Assembly (NCBI GenBank): GCA_002785995.1
Contig: NHNV01000008.1
Span: 484,397-548,396, forward strand
Source: Mycosphaerelloides madeirae
Taxonomy: Eukaryota; Ascomycota; Dothideomycetes; Mycosphaerellales; Mycosphaerellaceae
Direction of reading: 5' to 3'
Length of the DNA stretch: 64,000 bases
Part shown: positions 53,668-63,892 of the stretch, piece after piece
Layout of the letters: each line of letters begins with the position of its first letter
Numbering within the stretch: position 1 is the stretch's first letter
Position numbers and translations under genes: made by a program
The notes under the pieces: model-generated
The model's database searches: none
Told to the model about the DNA's origin: nothing
What the model saw: only the letters and a program-made list of their open reading frames with translations

Positions 53668-54048
53668 ATGCAAGGTATGCGAGTCTTACCGGAGCACGCC
53701 GGAAGCACGAGCGAAATGCTTGTTTCTGTTGTGTACGAACAACGCAACGAACAAACATACAGACCCTTCGATCAAGAGCAAACCGACGTCCATGGCGTTC
53801 TCTTCATTCTGCCGTTCGCTGTACTCATCTGGCGTACATGCATCGTCAACGACATGCGATTCCTCCGCCAACTACTCCGACTGAGCATTCCCGGTAGCGA
53901 CAACCGAACCTTTCTCACGTTGGGTCTGCTCGAAAAGCCCAAAAGAAGACCCCGCTTCCTCGATACCGCGTGCACTTTTCTGGCCGTTCTGGTTGTTCTT
54001 GGCGCACTCTATGGACTACACTGGCTTGGATGTCGCGGCGATGCATGA
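53668..54048 (+). CDS. Possible small two-helix membrane protein
   Basis: An open frame of 126 codons with ATG start. Two hydrophobic stretches are seen, HGVLFILPFAVLIWRTCIV at about residues 42-60 and FLAVLVVLGALYGLHWLGC at about 104-122, separated by a basic loop. No family is recognised. It is convergent with the acyltransferase gene, 103 bases away. The regular hydrophobic pattern argues for a real gene, but there is no homology evidence here. Confidence 0.4.
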   Translation: MQGMRVLPEHAGSTSEMLVSVVYEQRNEQTYRPFDQEQTDVHGVLFILPFAVLIWRTCIVNDMRFLRQLLRLSIPGSDNRTFLTLGLLEKPKRRPRFLDTACTFLAVLVVLGALYGLHWLGCRGDA

Positions 54049-54151
54049 GCAGACCATGACTAAGTAAACATTACAGGCGCCTTGCCTTGCCTCTACTCTA
54101 CTTCTATCAAAAACGTCGCATTATTCACAACCCGGAACATGGCTGTCTTTC

Positions 54152-55692
54152 TCAAACTGGCCCATTTGCGATAGCTTTCAGCTGCCTCAGAATATCTTCG
54201 CAAGTTTCCTTGGCCAACTTCCTTTCGTCTTGGATGCCGAGCATACCCGGCCACCACGACAAGACAATCCACAACTTCCCATCCTTGGCGCTGGCCACAT
54301 TGATGTTCAGAGGCGCATTAGTGCAGTCCGCGGATTGCGAGAATAGCATCTCTTCTATTGACCAGGAAGACTGCGGATCGCGGACCGGGTCGAAGTTTCC
54401 AACGTTGCTCATACCGAATGCACCTTTCGCTGGGTTACTGGCGTTCTTCAGACTCCAGTCCCGATAACCTTTGAGGTATTTGAGGAGCGCTATCGGTTGA
54501 TCAGCCAGAGTTCGCGAGGAATTATTCAACTGCTCTGTGGATCGGGCAATAGTAGCCCAGTCTTCCGTCGTCAGTACTTCTCCGCGGTCCAGCTGCCTTG
54601 GGCCCGCGAGGATGGTCTCGACATAGGCAGATACAAGATTCGCCATCTGGCCTTCTCCTTGAGGAAGACACCTCCGCAAGTCGAGGGCAGTATCTACGAC
54701 GAATTTGCCATAGCTTTGGCCCTGAGAAAGCAGAGCCCGAGCAAGCGACCGTGTGGCCAGGTGATTGAGCAGCCCCGTCAATTTTACGATATGCTTTCTG
54801 CACTTGTTGAGAACTCTTGTGAGCATCTCTGGAGGTACGGACACATATTCCACAGCGGTAGGAGGAAGTTGCGTCGGTGACGGTCTTTCAGGTCGGGTAG
54901 CGGAGCCGGTCCACGCCCGATCAACATCCCCAGAATCCTTCTCTCCAGGCTTGAATCCCAACATCGATGTCATCCAGTGGGGGAGATACTCTGCCAACAA
55001 TGGTCCCAGAAGGAACGACCACGACACGGTGAAGTTGGCGAGTTCCTCCAATGGTGAGAGTAATTTGGGCTCCTTCGATGTCCTGTGAAGAGGATCAGAG
55101 CTGAAAGGCGAGCTATCCAAGCCTCGCAATGCTTCCAGGAATGCTTTGTGGAAGATTAAGCCAGATGCTCCATCACACAGCGCATGGGAACTGGCGAAAG
55201 CGACTCGGAAGCACTGCACGGTGCCAGAAGATGAAGGCTGTCTGGCAGCTACATAGACGCGCCATTGCGGCCGAGTCTCGTAGTCCAAAACCGGCTCGTT
55301 GTGGATTCGTTCCAGGAACGATTGGAGGAAGCCATCGTCATTCTCACCAGCAGAGTCGAGAATTTGGACGTGGTTGTTCAAGTCGATCGAAGCTGCCCGT
55401 GCGAGTTGAGGTTGTTCGGTATGGGAGTCCTGGATGACCGTACTAAGAACGGGTTGTCGCGCGATGCAGTCTTTCACTGCTTTGAATATGTCGCCCTTGG
55501 AAAGGATCTGTTCGTCGTTGGATTTGCTGGTGTAGACGCCTACGGTCACGATGGAGCCGTAGAGAGATAGGCTATCTCGAGCGATGCATCGACGCTCGTT
55601 GAAACCTGCGATCTATGATCAATGACTTGTACTATGTCGATGAGACTCTTGCCTGGATTGAGAAGCTTACCAGCCGGACGGATAGTTTGCAT
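54152..55692 (-). CDS. Alcohol O-acetyltransferase-like acyltransferase
   Basis: Exons 55692-55671 (22 nt) and 55605-54152 give 491 residues. Members (AATase family, CoA-dependent acyltransferase fold) transfer acetyl or acyl groups from acyl-CoA to alcohols, sterols or polyketide alcohols. The catalytic HxxxD motif is ASSHALCDGASG near residue 148; the second family block lies in the C-terminal half (VDTALDLRRCLP, FGMSNVGNFDPV). The spliced start MQTIRPAGFNERRCIARDSL then SLYGSIV resembles the family N-terminus, where an Arg-rich patch precedes the first strand. The 65-nt intron has GTAAGC and CAG ends. Substrate unknown. Confidence 0.82.
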
Positions 55693-56152
55693 GGTCGGGA
55701 GGGTTCTATGAAGGGGAGAAGGAGATGATGTTCCTGTGTCATCAATGCGAGGAGGTTGAGGAAGCAGAAGGTGTACCTGCGTAGGCAGCCTTATTAAGTT
55801 GACGCGGCTCCTTCGGGATGGGTGCCGATCCGCTGGGACCCTTGTGAAACCTCGTTTGGCCTGTCGATGTCATAGGGCGCCAATCAACTCCTACAACTAC
55901 TGCAAACAACAACTTCTTACCGACTAGCGAGAGTCGAATGAGGACAGACGAAGGACGAACGAACTAAGGCGAACGGAGATGAATGAGAACAATGACCTCC
56001 GAGCAATGACGGGCCCCATGAACTGCCCGATCTGAATGGGAACCGCACTCAAGACCTTATTTGCAATGGACTTGCGTCGCAATCCGTCAGCTGAGAGATG
56101 CTTTCAACGATATCGTTAGGGCGTATATAGCTTGAACAGGTCGTACTGTCTC
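55693..56152. other. Intergenic between acyltransferase and RRG7
   Basis: 460 bases between tandem minus-strand genes; nothing else seen. Confidence 0.4.
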
Positions 56153-57211
56153 TCAGGTATGGATCACCTTGCCAATATTAGGGAGAATAGACCATTGCTT
56201 GCCCCTCCAAAACAGGGAAATAGCAGCGCTTTCGCCGCTTCCATTCGGAGGCTTCGACTTTGATATGCCGTAGAATGTATTAGCGGTCAGAGCGGTCAGG
56301 CGTTCCTGTTCAGCAGCGGCATTCCAATGAAACTGCTTCATGACGCCGTCGACCATCTGTATAAAGCCCATAGGCATCCCACTCCGCTGTATGGCCAAAC
56401 GGACACCATCGGTCATTACCTCTGCCGAGACCAATATCGCCATCACAAGCTCGCCGTTGTATTCGAACCGAGCGCCTCGATATGATCCTTCCAGCTCGCG
56501 CACGTGAGCGGGTATAGGGTTCGACAGCTTGCATTGGATAATGACCTTGAGGCGTCCAACGGGAAGATTCCACTCGCCGACCAGATCTATCCCGAGATCG
56601 TTCCTGCGGCCGCAACGTTGCAGAGCAAAATGGTGGGGTACCAGATCTTCAGCCACCCGGTACTCGAACAATGTGCCCTTGTAAACCTTGCTGTCCGTCG
56701 ACTTCTTCATCAATTTGGTGTATCTCAAGAACGTCTCCAGATTGTTGTGATGTGGTCCGGTGTCCGCTAGACGCTCAGCAAGTGTCAGAGTCTTTTGCTT
56801 CTTAGCTTTTGAGGCGCGAGCTTTAGGGGTTTTGGCTAGAGGCACTGCGAGTGGGCTCTTCGGTGGCAGCCCTCTTCTCTTAGGAGCGTCGGGAACCGTC
56901 GACGAGGTGTCTGCTGCACCCTTTCTTCTGGCAGTTTTCCTCTCGGGCTTTCCGCTGGTCATCACCACGGTTTCCTTGCTCTTGCTCGTCGTGATGGTGA
57001 TCTTGTCCTCTTTTGTCGTCAACTTTCGTTTACGCGGCTTCTTCTGTATAGTAGCTGGATCTGAAAGCTTCGACACGAAAGCCTTCTGGCTGTCGGCGAC
57101 TGCGATAGTAAGCGAAAGACATGGTCGCGTGGTAAGAGTCGATAAGGGGCTGGGATGTCGTCGCAGCGATGCTGTCACGCATTGCCAGAGGGAAGTAGGA
57201 TGGCCGAACAT
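56153..57211 (-). CDS. RRG7: Mitochondrial Rrg7-like protein (required for respiratory growth)
   Basis: Single exon, 352 residues from the ATG at 57209-57211. The open frame starts upstream without ATG. The first 30 residues are Arg/Ser-rich without acids (SLWQCVTASLRRHPSPL), a mitochondrial presequence. A basic disordered region follows to about 150. The conserved domain (DUF2034, restriction-endonuclease-like fold) is at about 170-330: YKGTLFEYRVAEDL, CGRRNDLGIDLVGEW and KVIIQCKLSN, where D...Q-x-K fits a PD-(D/E)xK nuclease core. Yeast Rrg7 is needed for respiratory growth. Nuclease activity is inferred only. Divergent from MED21, 322 bases apart. Confidence 0.82.
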   Translation of the reverse strand: MFGHPTSLWQCVTASLRRHPSPLSTLTTRPCLSLTIAVADSQKAFVSKLSDPATIQKKPRKRKLTTKEDKITITTSKSKETVVMTSGKPERKTARRKGAADTSSTVPDAPKRRGLPPKSPLAVPLAKTPKARASKAKKQKTLTLAERLADTGPHHNNLETFLRYTKLMKKSTDSKVYKGTLFEYRVAEDLVPHHFALQRCGRRNDLGIDLVGEWNLPVGRLKVIIQCKLSNPIPAHVRELEGSYRGARFEYNGELVMAILVSAEVMTDGVRLAIQRSGMPMGFIQMVDGVMKQFHWNAAAEQERLTALTANTFYGISKSKPPNGSGESAAISLFWRGKQWSILPNIGKVIHT

Positions 57212-57533
57212 GAGTACAGCTGTGATTTGCTCATGGTCGCGCTCTAGTGGGAGCCGCCGCCGAGTTAAAGAAGAGCATGCGCGTGAAAGAGACACAGCAA
57301 GAACAAACCTCGAAGACGTTTGCGGACATCGCGACTTTGAGTTTTGATTCCGGCCTGGCGCCGGACACTCCCGTCAGCCTAGCACCAAGTCGATCCCACA
57401 TTCTTCCGGCCGAAGCAGCGCTCCGTTCACCTCGCGTCCACTGGACAACCCTCGACATGTGACCCAAAATTGCGCCCTTGGTCTTTTACCTTTTTGATCG
57501 CGTCGGGCCAATGCGACTTGACAACCACACACG
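57212..57533. promoter_or_regulatory. Divergent promoter region, RRG7 / MED21
   Basis: 322 bases between divergent starts; small open frames but no supported gene. Confidence 0.45.
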
Positions 57534-58086
57534 ATGGCGGACCGACTGACCCAGCTTCAGGATTGCCTGGATGAGGTATGCCGAGCAGCTTCACGAGACC
57601 ACTGAAGCCAAGATTGACCTAAAGCAGCTCCTCACACTGATGTACGCATCACTGAACTACGTCCACTACCGTCACCCGTTTGCCGAGATCTCGGGACAGC
57701 CCAGTCAAGCACCACAGCCCGCTCCGCAACAGGCAAACACCAACGGAAATACCAACGGCGATTCCGCTCAGCAAGCAGGCGTAGCGGCATCTGCACAAAA
57801 CCAGTCTCAAGAGATAGATGAGCCGCGCCCTGAGCATCCAGATACATTCAATGCTGTCATGCATGAAATGGCGCAAGATCTGGTGGTCAAGGAGCAGCAA
57901 ATGGAACATGTCATACAGAGCTTGCCGGGACTTGGCAATCGGGAGGCAGATCAGCTGAAGAGGATACGAGAACTGGAGGCGGAGCTGCGCGAGGTCGAAG
58001 ATGAGAGAGCACGGAAGGAGGCTGAGAGACAGAATATGGTGGACTTACTTGGGGACATCATTGGGAGGGTCAAGCGTGTGCCTTGA
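57534..58086 (+). CDS. MED21: Mediator subunit 21 (Srb7)
   Basis: Exons 57534-57575 and 57628-58086 give 166 residues. Med21 pairs with Med7 in the middle module of Mediator, bridging activators and RNA polymerase II. Evidence: spliced start MADRLTQLQDCLDELLTLMY, then YVHYRHPF, a Gln/Asn/Ala-rich linker, and the C-terminal signature FNAVMHEMAQDLVVKEQQ, IQSLPGLGNREADQLKRI and the long helix RELEAELREVEDER. Without the 52-nt intron (GTATGC donor, TTGACC branch-like site, CAG acceptor) the start would be lost; the remaining frame has no ATG at a fitting place except one inside the intron region. Confidence 0.92.
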
Positions 58087-58278
58087 GTGAATGAAGGCAC
58101 TGGCGAAGCTCGGAGCTGGAGCAAAACTGGCAAATCAGGAATCTCGATCGATTGGGCCAGTGCATGCAGAACTTTCCAACATCTCGATTGCTTCACAAAC
58201 TGGACATCCACCTACGTCGCCATGTCTCTGCGATGACAAGGTGCCGCTAAGACCACGCCGATTGCCTGACATTCAGCC

Positions 58279-59073
58279 ATGCCTTGCGCCATGCCAGAGC
58301 CCGCGTTCATTGCCACGCCTGTGCATGATTCAAGTACTGATTCGGACACTTCCAGTCACATGTCAGCAGAATCGCACCTTCCAGAGCCACACGCCGATGC
58401 AGTCGCTCCTCACCCTCGGAGCCGCTCGCTCTCGCCAGTCTCAGCACTCTCGACACCCCGCTCCTGCTCAGTCCAAGTACCACGGACCCTGCGATCGCGT
58501 TTCCTCCTCGAAGAGTCGCATCTTCCACCACAAGTCCTACAACACCTAGAGCGATACATTCCAGCAGCCTCCTCCACACCACCATCTCCATACACGCCTG
58601 TCGTGAGCACCGGCAAGATGGACATGGGCCCCGATGTCTACACTCGGCCAGGCGATGCAGACTCCGAGACCGACCCACTCATCGAGTCATCCTCAGCCGC
58701 ATCGGAACGCGCGAGTTTTGCACACTGCAATGGAAACATCAATCGAGGTGAAGCACCAAGCCCGCCTTCGCCCACGGCCACTGCTGAGGAATGGTATGAA
58801 GCTGCGGCAGAGACGGGTGATCCAGACCTAAGCAATGCGAGCTCGACTTGGAAGTCGTGGACGACTACGAAGGTCACACCGAGCAGAACTTTCGTCTACT
58901 CGTCATCGTACACTCGACCAGCCGTGGAGCTTCTGCGGGAGATATTGGAGACGCGGTATCCAGCAGGCGGAGTAGGAGGAGGGGGAGTGGATGGCGGCTC
59001 GGCAGTGCAGAAGAAATGGTGTTGTGGCAATGTCATGACCCGACTGCGTGCATTTTTTGGGACCAGATCGTGA
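58279..59073 (+). CDS. Disordered serine/proline-rich protein, function unknown
   Basis: Single exon, 264 residues from an ATG. Most of it is Ser, Pro, Thr, Ala rich with acidic patches, likely disordered. A short ordered part near the end (AVELLREILETRYP) is followed by a Gly-rich linker and KKWCCGNVMTRLRAFFG, a basic tail with a Cys pair that could be membrane attached by acylation. The stop codon lies in the first copy of a 13-nt tandem repeat. No family recognised; real-gene status rests on length, ATG and composition. Confidence 0.55.
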   Translation: MPCAMPEPAFIATPVHDSSTDSDTSSHMSAESHLPEPHADAVAPHPRSRSLSPVSALSTPRSCSVQVPRTLRSRFLLEESHLPPQVLQHLERYIPAASSTPPSPYTPVVSTGKMDMGPDVYTRPGDADSETDPLIESSSAASERASFAHCNGNINRGEAPSPPSPTATAEEWYEAAAETGDPDLSNASSTWKSWTTTKVTPSRTFVYSSSYTRPAVELLREILETRYPAGGVGGGGVDGGSAVQKKWCCGNVMTRLRAFFGTRS

Positions 59074-59100
59074 TGCCGGATCGTGATGCCGGATCGTGAT
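59066..59100. repeat. Tandem 13-nt repeat at end of gene
   Basis: Two full and one partial copy of a 13-nt unit (GATCGTGATGCCG). The stop codon of the plus-strand gene is inside copy 1, so repeat number does not change the protein. Confidence 0.8.
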
Positions 59101-59225
59101 TAGGTGAAGCTCACTCGTTGGAAAGTGAAGTCTGTCTCACCGTCCCACATTTTGATCATTTATCGCTGAACAGACAAGGCAGGAATTGGGCTACCACATT
59201 GAACCCGACATCACCAATCAACTCG

Positions 59226-62093
59226 CTATCCTCTCAACCCTTCCGTCACCTCCTTTAGCCTCTCCCATCCATCCGTGTCTTCCCAGCTATCCTTTCCTCT
59301 CCCCATAATTCCCCTGATAGCACTCCTCGCCTTGAACTTCCAATCCTTCATCACCACCTCTTCGCTACCCGCAGCTAATCCCTCCGTCTTCTCCTGTGGG
59401 CCTAGACTCTCATACGAATCGCAAAGCCGAACAGTAGCATCCACGACAAGATCCCATCTGTTCTCGCTTGCTGTCTCCCAGCCCGGCTGACTTGTCACAG
59501 CCCTCCAGGCTTTCTCCTCTGCATCAAGCGCAGACCCAGGTCTCTTCCGCCACAGTGCCAACTTCGCGATGAGGCGCCACAACTCTGCTGAACCCGTGAT
59601 CAGAGGAACAATACTTTCATCGATAAATTTGACGACCATGCGTTCCAGACCTGGCTTCGAGGCGTCGTAGATATCAGTCGTCGAAATGATGTGATTTACA
59701 AGGGTTGAGAGGATTTCGATGTCGATGCTTTTCTCCCCGTCGGTTTGGCCACGCGACTGAATAAGCCGGCGCTGGGCAGCGAGGATGGAAGTATAATCTG
59801 GTGGAGAGAGAGAGGCGGAGACGACGAGAACATTTTCCCAGATGTGGTAGGAGTCGTGCTTGAGGGAGGCGGCGCGCTTGAGGGCTTGGAGCGCGTCGTG
59901 GCGAAGTGCTTGCTCTCGATCTGCTGTGGCGGTTTTGCTCTTGTCGGCAACGGGTTCGTGTTCGTCGTCGCCGTCGAGCTTGAGCTTTTCTGCACCGCCA
60001 TTGATTTGTGCGATGGCGCTGGTGGGGTCTGTTCGTAGCAAGGCAGCGGCGAGGTTGCTCCATGCCTCTGCATCGGATTCGTCGAGTTGCACGCAGCGAG
60101 AGAAGGCTTCGACTGCTTTGTCGAACAGCGCGAGCTCGAGCAGGGCACAACCGAGAGCGAACCAGCTTTGATGGTTGAGTTGGTTGACTTTCAAGCTCCT
60201 GCTATAGGCTTCTGCAGCTCGGACATAATCTCTAGCAGCAAAGTAGAATCGACCGATGGAACGTTGTGCTCGAGCATAGCGCTGATTGGAAACTTCCCAG
60301 GCTTTTTCAAACATCTCAGTCGATTGATCAATGTCTCCTAGAATGCAGTACAGCCGAGGTGCATCGAGCGGTGGTGGATCTCGAGCTGGTCCAGTCCATT
60401 CTTCCTCGTCACTCACTTCAGTCTCAGAAACGCTTGGGCCTCCATTCGTGGCATGGAAGAGCTGTCGTCTGACCAATCTCTTGGTCTTGTCTTCACGCTC
60501 TGTCGCCGCCCAACACAAGGCAGCTTCGGCCCACATCTCAAGACGCTCGTAAATCTCCAGCGCGGAGCGTAGGCCACCAAGTGATACCCAACGTGAAGCG
60601 AGCTCGGCTTCCAACTCCCATCTCGTCGGTGTCGCCAGCTGGAAGATATATCGCAAACGTTCCATGACTGGTGCACTCTCTGATTCTTTGGCTTTGGGAA
60701 GGAAAGTTGTGGTGGGTGCAGCGTCACCTGCGCTCTCTTTGCTGGATGAGCCCTCTCCTGTTGTGTCTGCGATGACTTGATCCACAAGAGCTTGCAATTG
60801 TAATAGGCCGCGTTCTATTGTTCTTGACCGGTATCCCTCGATACGACTGCGAACCAGCAGTGCTTGAGTGTAGACTTGCCAGTTTGAGCTGCCGCCTTCC
60901 AGTACACGGGTGGCATACGGTATAGTCTCTTCTCTGGTCAAGCCATCCTGTGCCGACGTGTTTGTGATGCATGAGGCAAACAAGAGCAGGATGGTAGAAT
61001 CGAGCGGTTGTAGCTGAGGCTGATTCGATGGGTCGAGAGCTTTGAGAACAGGCGGAAGAGAGTCCTCGGTCTGGATGATAGTGGCTGCTGAATTTGCCGG
61101 CTTTTCCGAAAAAGAGATTGATTCAAGCAAGGTATCGTCGTTCAGGTCGAGGTTCTTTGGTTTGGTCACAGGCTGGCTCTGTTCGATAGTTTCCTCTTTA
61201 CTTGTGGTTTCTTTGGTCTGTTCTGCATTTTCTTCACTCTTTGCAAGAACCACCAGTTGACTGATGTCGTTCTCCTGGAACTTCGTACGCTTCCCAAGCA
61301 GACCTGTTAGCGCGAACTCGAAATGACGATCCTTTTTCGCTCTGTCCAAGTCTGCTCGTGCAAGCTTATCCAGACCGTGGTGGATATGAATAGTGGCTCG
61401 TTCGAGGAAGAGCTCGGCTCGAAGACTAGCCCTGTCCTTCTCAATGAGCTCAAGATCTTCCTCGATCAACGCGAGGTCGTCATAAATGACATCTTGCAGC
61501 GTCGACGACACCTCGGAGAGTAGTCTTTGATGATAGAAAGCAGTTCTCATCTTTGCCCATCTAGCAGCCTTGACGTTCTTCAATACCCGTGGACAGGTCA
61601 TTACAGCGTCTGCAAAGCATAACAGCTCAACATTTGGTGTCAACTTGTATGCCGCAATACCATCGACCGTCAATCCGGAAATCAAGGCTCGCTTCACGTC
61701 CTGCCTTCGATCTTGCTCCAGACTTATGGCCTGGGGAAGGAGCAACGATAAGGGCTGAAATTCCAGCGGCGGTCCAGTGACGTTGGACTGTACGAAAGCC
61801 AGCAGAGCAGCATATCCAAGGCAGAATAGAATGACTTGTTTCTCTGGCTTGCTTCGATCTCCGCAGAAGGCGCCAGTTCGCTCAAAGATGAAGTCAGACC
61901 AACTCGGAAAGGCATCTTGTTTGATGTGAGATAGATCGGAGTCTGCTTCCTGCCCGAAGAGTACACGAGCCTCTTCAGATCGCAGCAATTTCTCAAATTC
62001 GCCTTGTTCGAGTAGTTGGATGAAGGACTCGGCTTGGGTCGCGATTTCCTGCGGCAAAGTTGCGCGCAGATATGTACCCAGAGCGTCCGCCAT
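59226..62093 (-). CDS. TPR protein of the TTC27/Emw1 family
   Basis: Single exon, 955 residues, matching family length. TTC27 (yeast YNL313C/EMW1) is an essential TPR protein linked to cell-wall integrity and to assembly of large complexes through chaperones. Evidence: an N-terminal helical region, and a TPR array in the second half with YARAQRSIGRFYFAARDYVR, WFALGCALLELALFDKAVEA and AEAWSNLAAALLRT, the most conserved part of the family, then YHIWENVLVV. A disordered acidic insert sits at about 290-350. ATG at 62091-62093 is the first in frame. C-terminus carries a tryptophan-rich end (DSWEDTDGWERL). Confidence 0.88.
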   Translation of the reverse strand: MADALGTYLRATLPQEIATQAESFIQLLEQGEFEKLLRSEEARVLFGQEADSDLSHIKQDAFPSWSDFIFERTGAFCGDRSKPEKQVILFCLGYAALLAFVQSNVTGPPLEFQPLSLLLPQAISLEQDRRQDVKRALISGLTVDGIAAYKLTPNVELLCFADAVMTCPRVLKNVKAARWAKMRTAFYHQRLLSEVSSTLQDVIYDDLALIEEDLELIEKDRASLRAELFLERATIHIHHGLDKLARADLDRAKKDRHFEFALTGLLGKRTKFQENDISQLVVLAKSEENAEQTKETTSKEETIEQSQPVTKPKNLDLNDDTLLESISFSEKPANSAATIIQTEDSLPPVLKALDPSNQPQLQPLDSTILLLFASCITNTSAQDGLTREETIPYATRVLEGGSSNWQVYTQALLVRSRIEGYRSRTIERGLLQLQALVDQVIADTTGEGSSSKESAGDAAPTTTFLPKAKESESAPVMERLRYIFQLATPTRWELEAELASRWVSLGGLRSALEIYERLEMWAEAALCWAATEREDKTKRLVRRQLFHATNGGPSVSETEVSDEEEWTGPARDPPPLDAPRLYCILGDIDQSTEMFEKAWEVSNQRYARAQRSIGRFYFAARDYVRAAEAYSRSLKVNQLNHQSWFALGCALLELALFDKAVEAFSRCVQLDESDAEAWSNLAAALLRTDPTSAIAQINGGAEKLKLDGDDEHEPVADKSKTATADREQALRHDALQALKRAASLKHDSYHIWENVLVVSASLSPPDYTSILAAQRRLIQSRGQTDGEKSIDIEILSTLVNHIISTTDIYDASKPGLERMVVKFIDESIVPLITGSAELWRLIAKLALWRKRPGSALDAEEKAWRAVTSQPGWETASENRWDLVVDATVRLCDSYESLGPQEKTEGLAAGSEEVVMKDWKFKARSAIRGIMGRGKDSWEDTDGWERLKEVTEGLRG

Positions 62094-63388
62094 GGCGTCT
62101 TTCTTGAAGTCGATGTTGTTGTCCAGAGATTATTGTCAGCGAGTGAGGTTTCGACTAACTCGTCGACTTTTCTCGAATTTGTCATGTCCAGAAGTCGTGA
62201 CAATCTGGACATCGACTTTTGATCATAACTTACGATCGGTTCGGACGAACTATTTTCCAGTCAGACCTCTCGTCGTCATGGCTGCCTCCTACTCAGGCGC
62301 TTCCATCAAAGCTCATCAAATATTCGTCGCTTCCACCAATAAACGGAGCTTTGAGGATTTGGCCCCCTCGGCCCTTACTACCACACTTCTCGCTGTAGAT
62401 GGTCATCGCACAAGGACATGCCTATACGGCCCTCACATTGAATGAACGCCAGATGTCCCAGCTCAAATTCATTTGGATGCTAGATACAGGAAAGTACAGA
62501 TGACGATCATTCCGGATGGATATGCTATCAAACGCGCGCTCGTCACCACCAGGAATGTCCTGCGATCGAGTATCTCACCACGGGCCGAAATCCCCTCGGG
62601 CCATGGCTATAATACGTCGGAACACTTTCTTATAGCGGCGCCGTGAGGCTGTGTGAAGGCGGACTCGTGGATACCGAATGGCCTGCAAACCAGCGATCTC
62701 CACATCGCGAGACAAGAGAATATGCGCGAACCTGACTGGCAGGCTGCAGTCAAGCAGGAGTGGTAGCGTCTCGAGAACAAGGTGGAGTTGTCCTCCTACG
62801 CAGTAGTACGGATCATGTGGACGTGGTCGAGAGATTACCAACCACGTCTCTACTCGGCAACATTCGACTGAGTTCAGTGCTATCTATCGGGGACAATAGT
62901 CGAGCCACCACAGATTCTGATGCGTCCTGATGGGCATCGGTACATTTCCACAATTGCCATATTGCAGTGTCTTCGTGAAAATGGAGACTCCATTTTTGGC
63001 TCTTGAATCTTAAGGTTTAGCCAAAACAACCAGGAATGACTCGAAACACGTTTGGCGCCTTCCCTTTGGACGTTATGGAAAAGGACATTATTCATGCTCG
63101 ACCTGAACAAAGCCTCGATTAAGGCCAGGGATGCCTGTGCCGCTGGGCCTCAACAGTGGAGGTTGCGACTATATTGAACTCACGAATGTGATAGCTCACA
63201 GGTTCAGGTTCGTGTGGTTCTGGACATTCCGGCGAGCGTCTGTGATACATCCGATTGCTCTCCTGAGCTACCTCTGCATAAGGTACTGAGGTGTCAACTG
63301 ATCCCTTCGACCTCGTCTTCTTTCGTGCTTCTGCGGCTCTACATTGCTTGGTAACAAAGTCGACACTCGACGCACGCAGGTCTAAAAG
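62094..63388. other. Gene-poor right flank
   Basis: 1295 bases. A 56-codon plus-strand frame from 62278 starts with ATG near the TTC27 promoter but shows no domain. The rest has no supportable gene or RNA. Confidence 0.4.
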
Positions 63389-63886
63389 ATGGGTATATTC
63401 GCACCCATCAAACCAGGCTCGGAGAGCAGCATCTTCACAGCCGCTGGATTGTTTCTGGCGAGCTCTTGGATTACGCTGTCGTTACGGATATGGGTTCGCA
63501 GTGCTCTGGCACAGAGCTTTGGGTGGGACGACGCGATCCTGTTATTGTCTGCTGTCAGTCATGATCAGCTCCTATACCAGATGCATTCGCTAACGCCGAG
63601 TAGATAACATTCTCTGGATTCTGCGCCGTGGTCATGGCAATTGAGACCGTGGGAGGTGCTCAGCACATAGACAAGCTCGGCATTCCCGCTCTCACTCAAA
63701 TCGTTGGCGTACGAAATTTCCCGCTATCACTCGATTCTACAGACTAATGGAACTAGATGGTCGTGGCGACCTTCGGACTCTACATCTTGACCATGGTCCT
63801 CTTCAAGATATCACTTGGTATTTTCTACCTCCGCTTTATCATCAGATCCTGGCAACGTCATGTCGTCTATGGCACCGTAGCGATCA
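63389..63886 (+). CDS. Fungal rhodopsin-domain integral membrane protein, partial
   Basis: Exons 63389-63553, 63604-63708 and 63757-63886, then the frame runs out near a GTGAGC donor; the 3' end is outside the window. Start MGIFAPIKPGSESSIFTAAG. Membrane helices are seen at about residues 13-31, 45-70 (FGWDDAILLLSA joined to ITFSGFCAVVMA), and 93-118 (TFGLYILTMVLFKISLGIFYL), then FIIRSWQRHVVYG. W-D-D plus helix 4 K-x-S-x-x-x-x-x-L-R is typical of the PTH11-like/SAT4 rhodopsin-domain group of ascomycetes. Introns of 50 and 48 nt. Sequence after 63890 is repetitive and may be an insertion within intron 3 (see findings). Confidence 0.72.
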
Positions 63887-63892
63887 GTGAGC

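Noticed and set aside
62278..62445. Short ATG-led frame divergent from TTC27
   Set aside because: 56 codons, no family resemblance, no splice sites that extend it convincingly.
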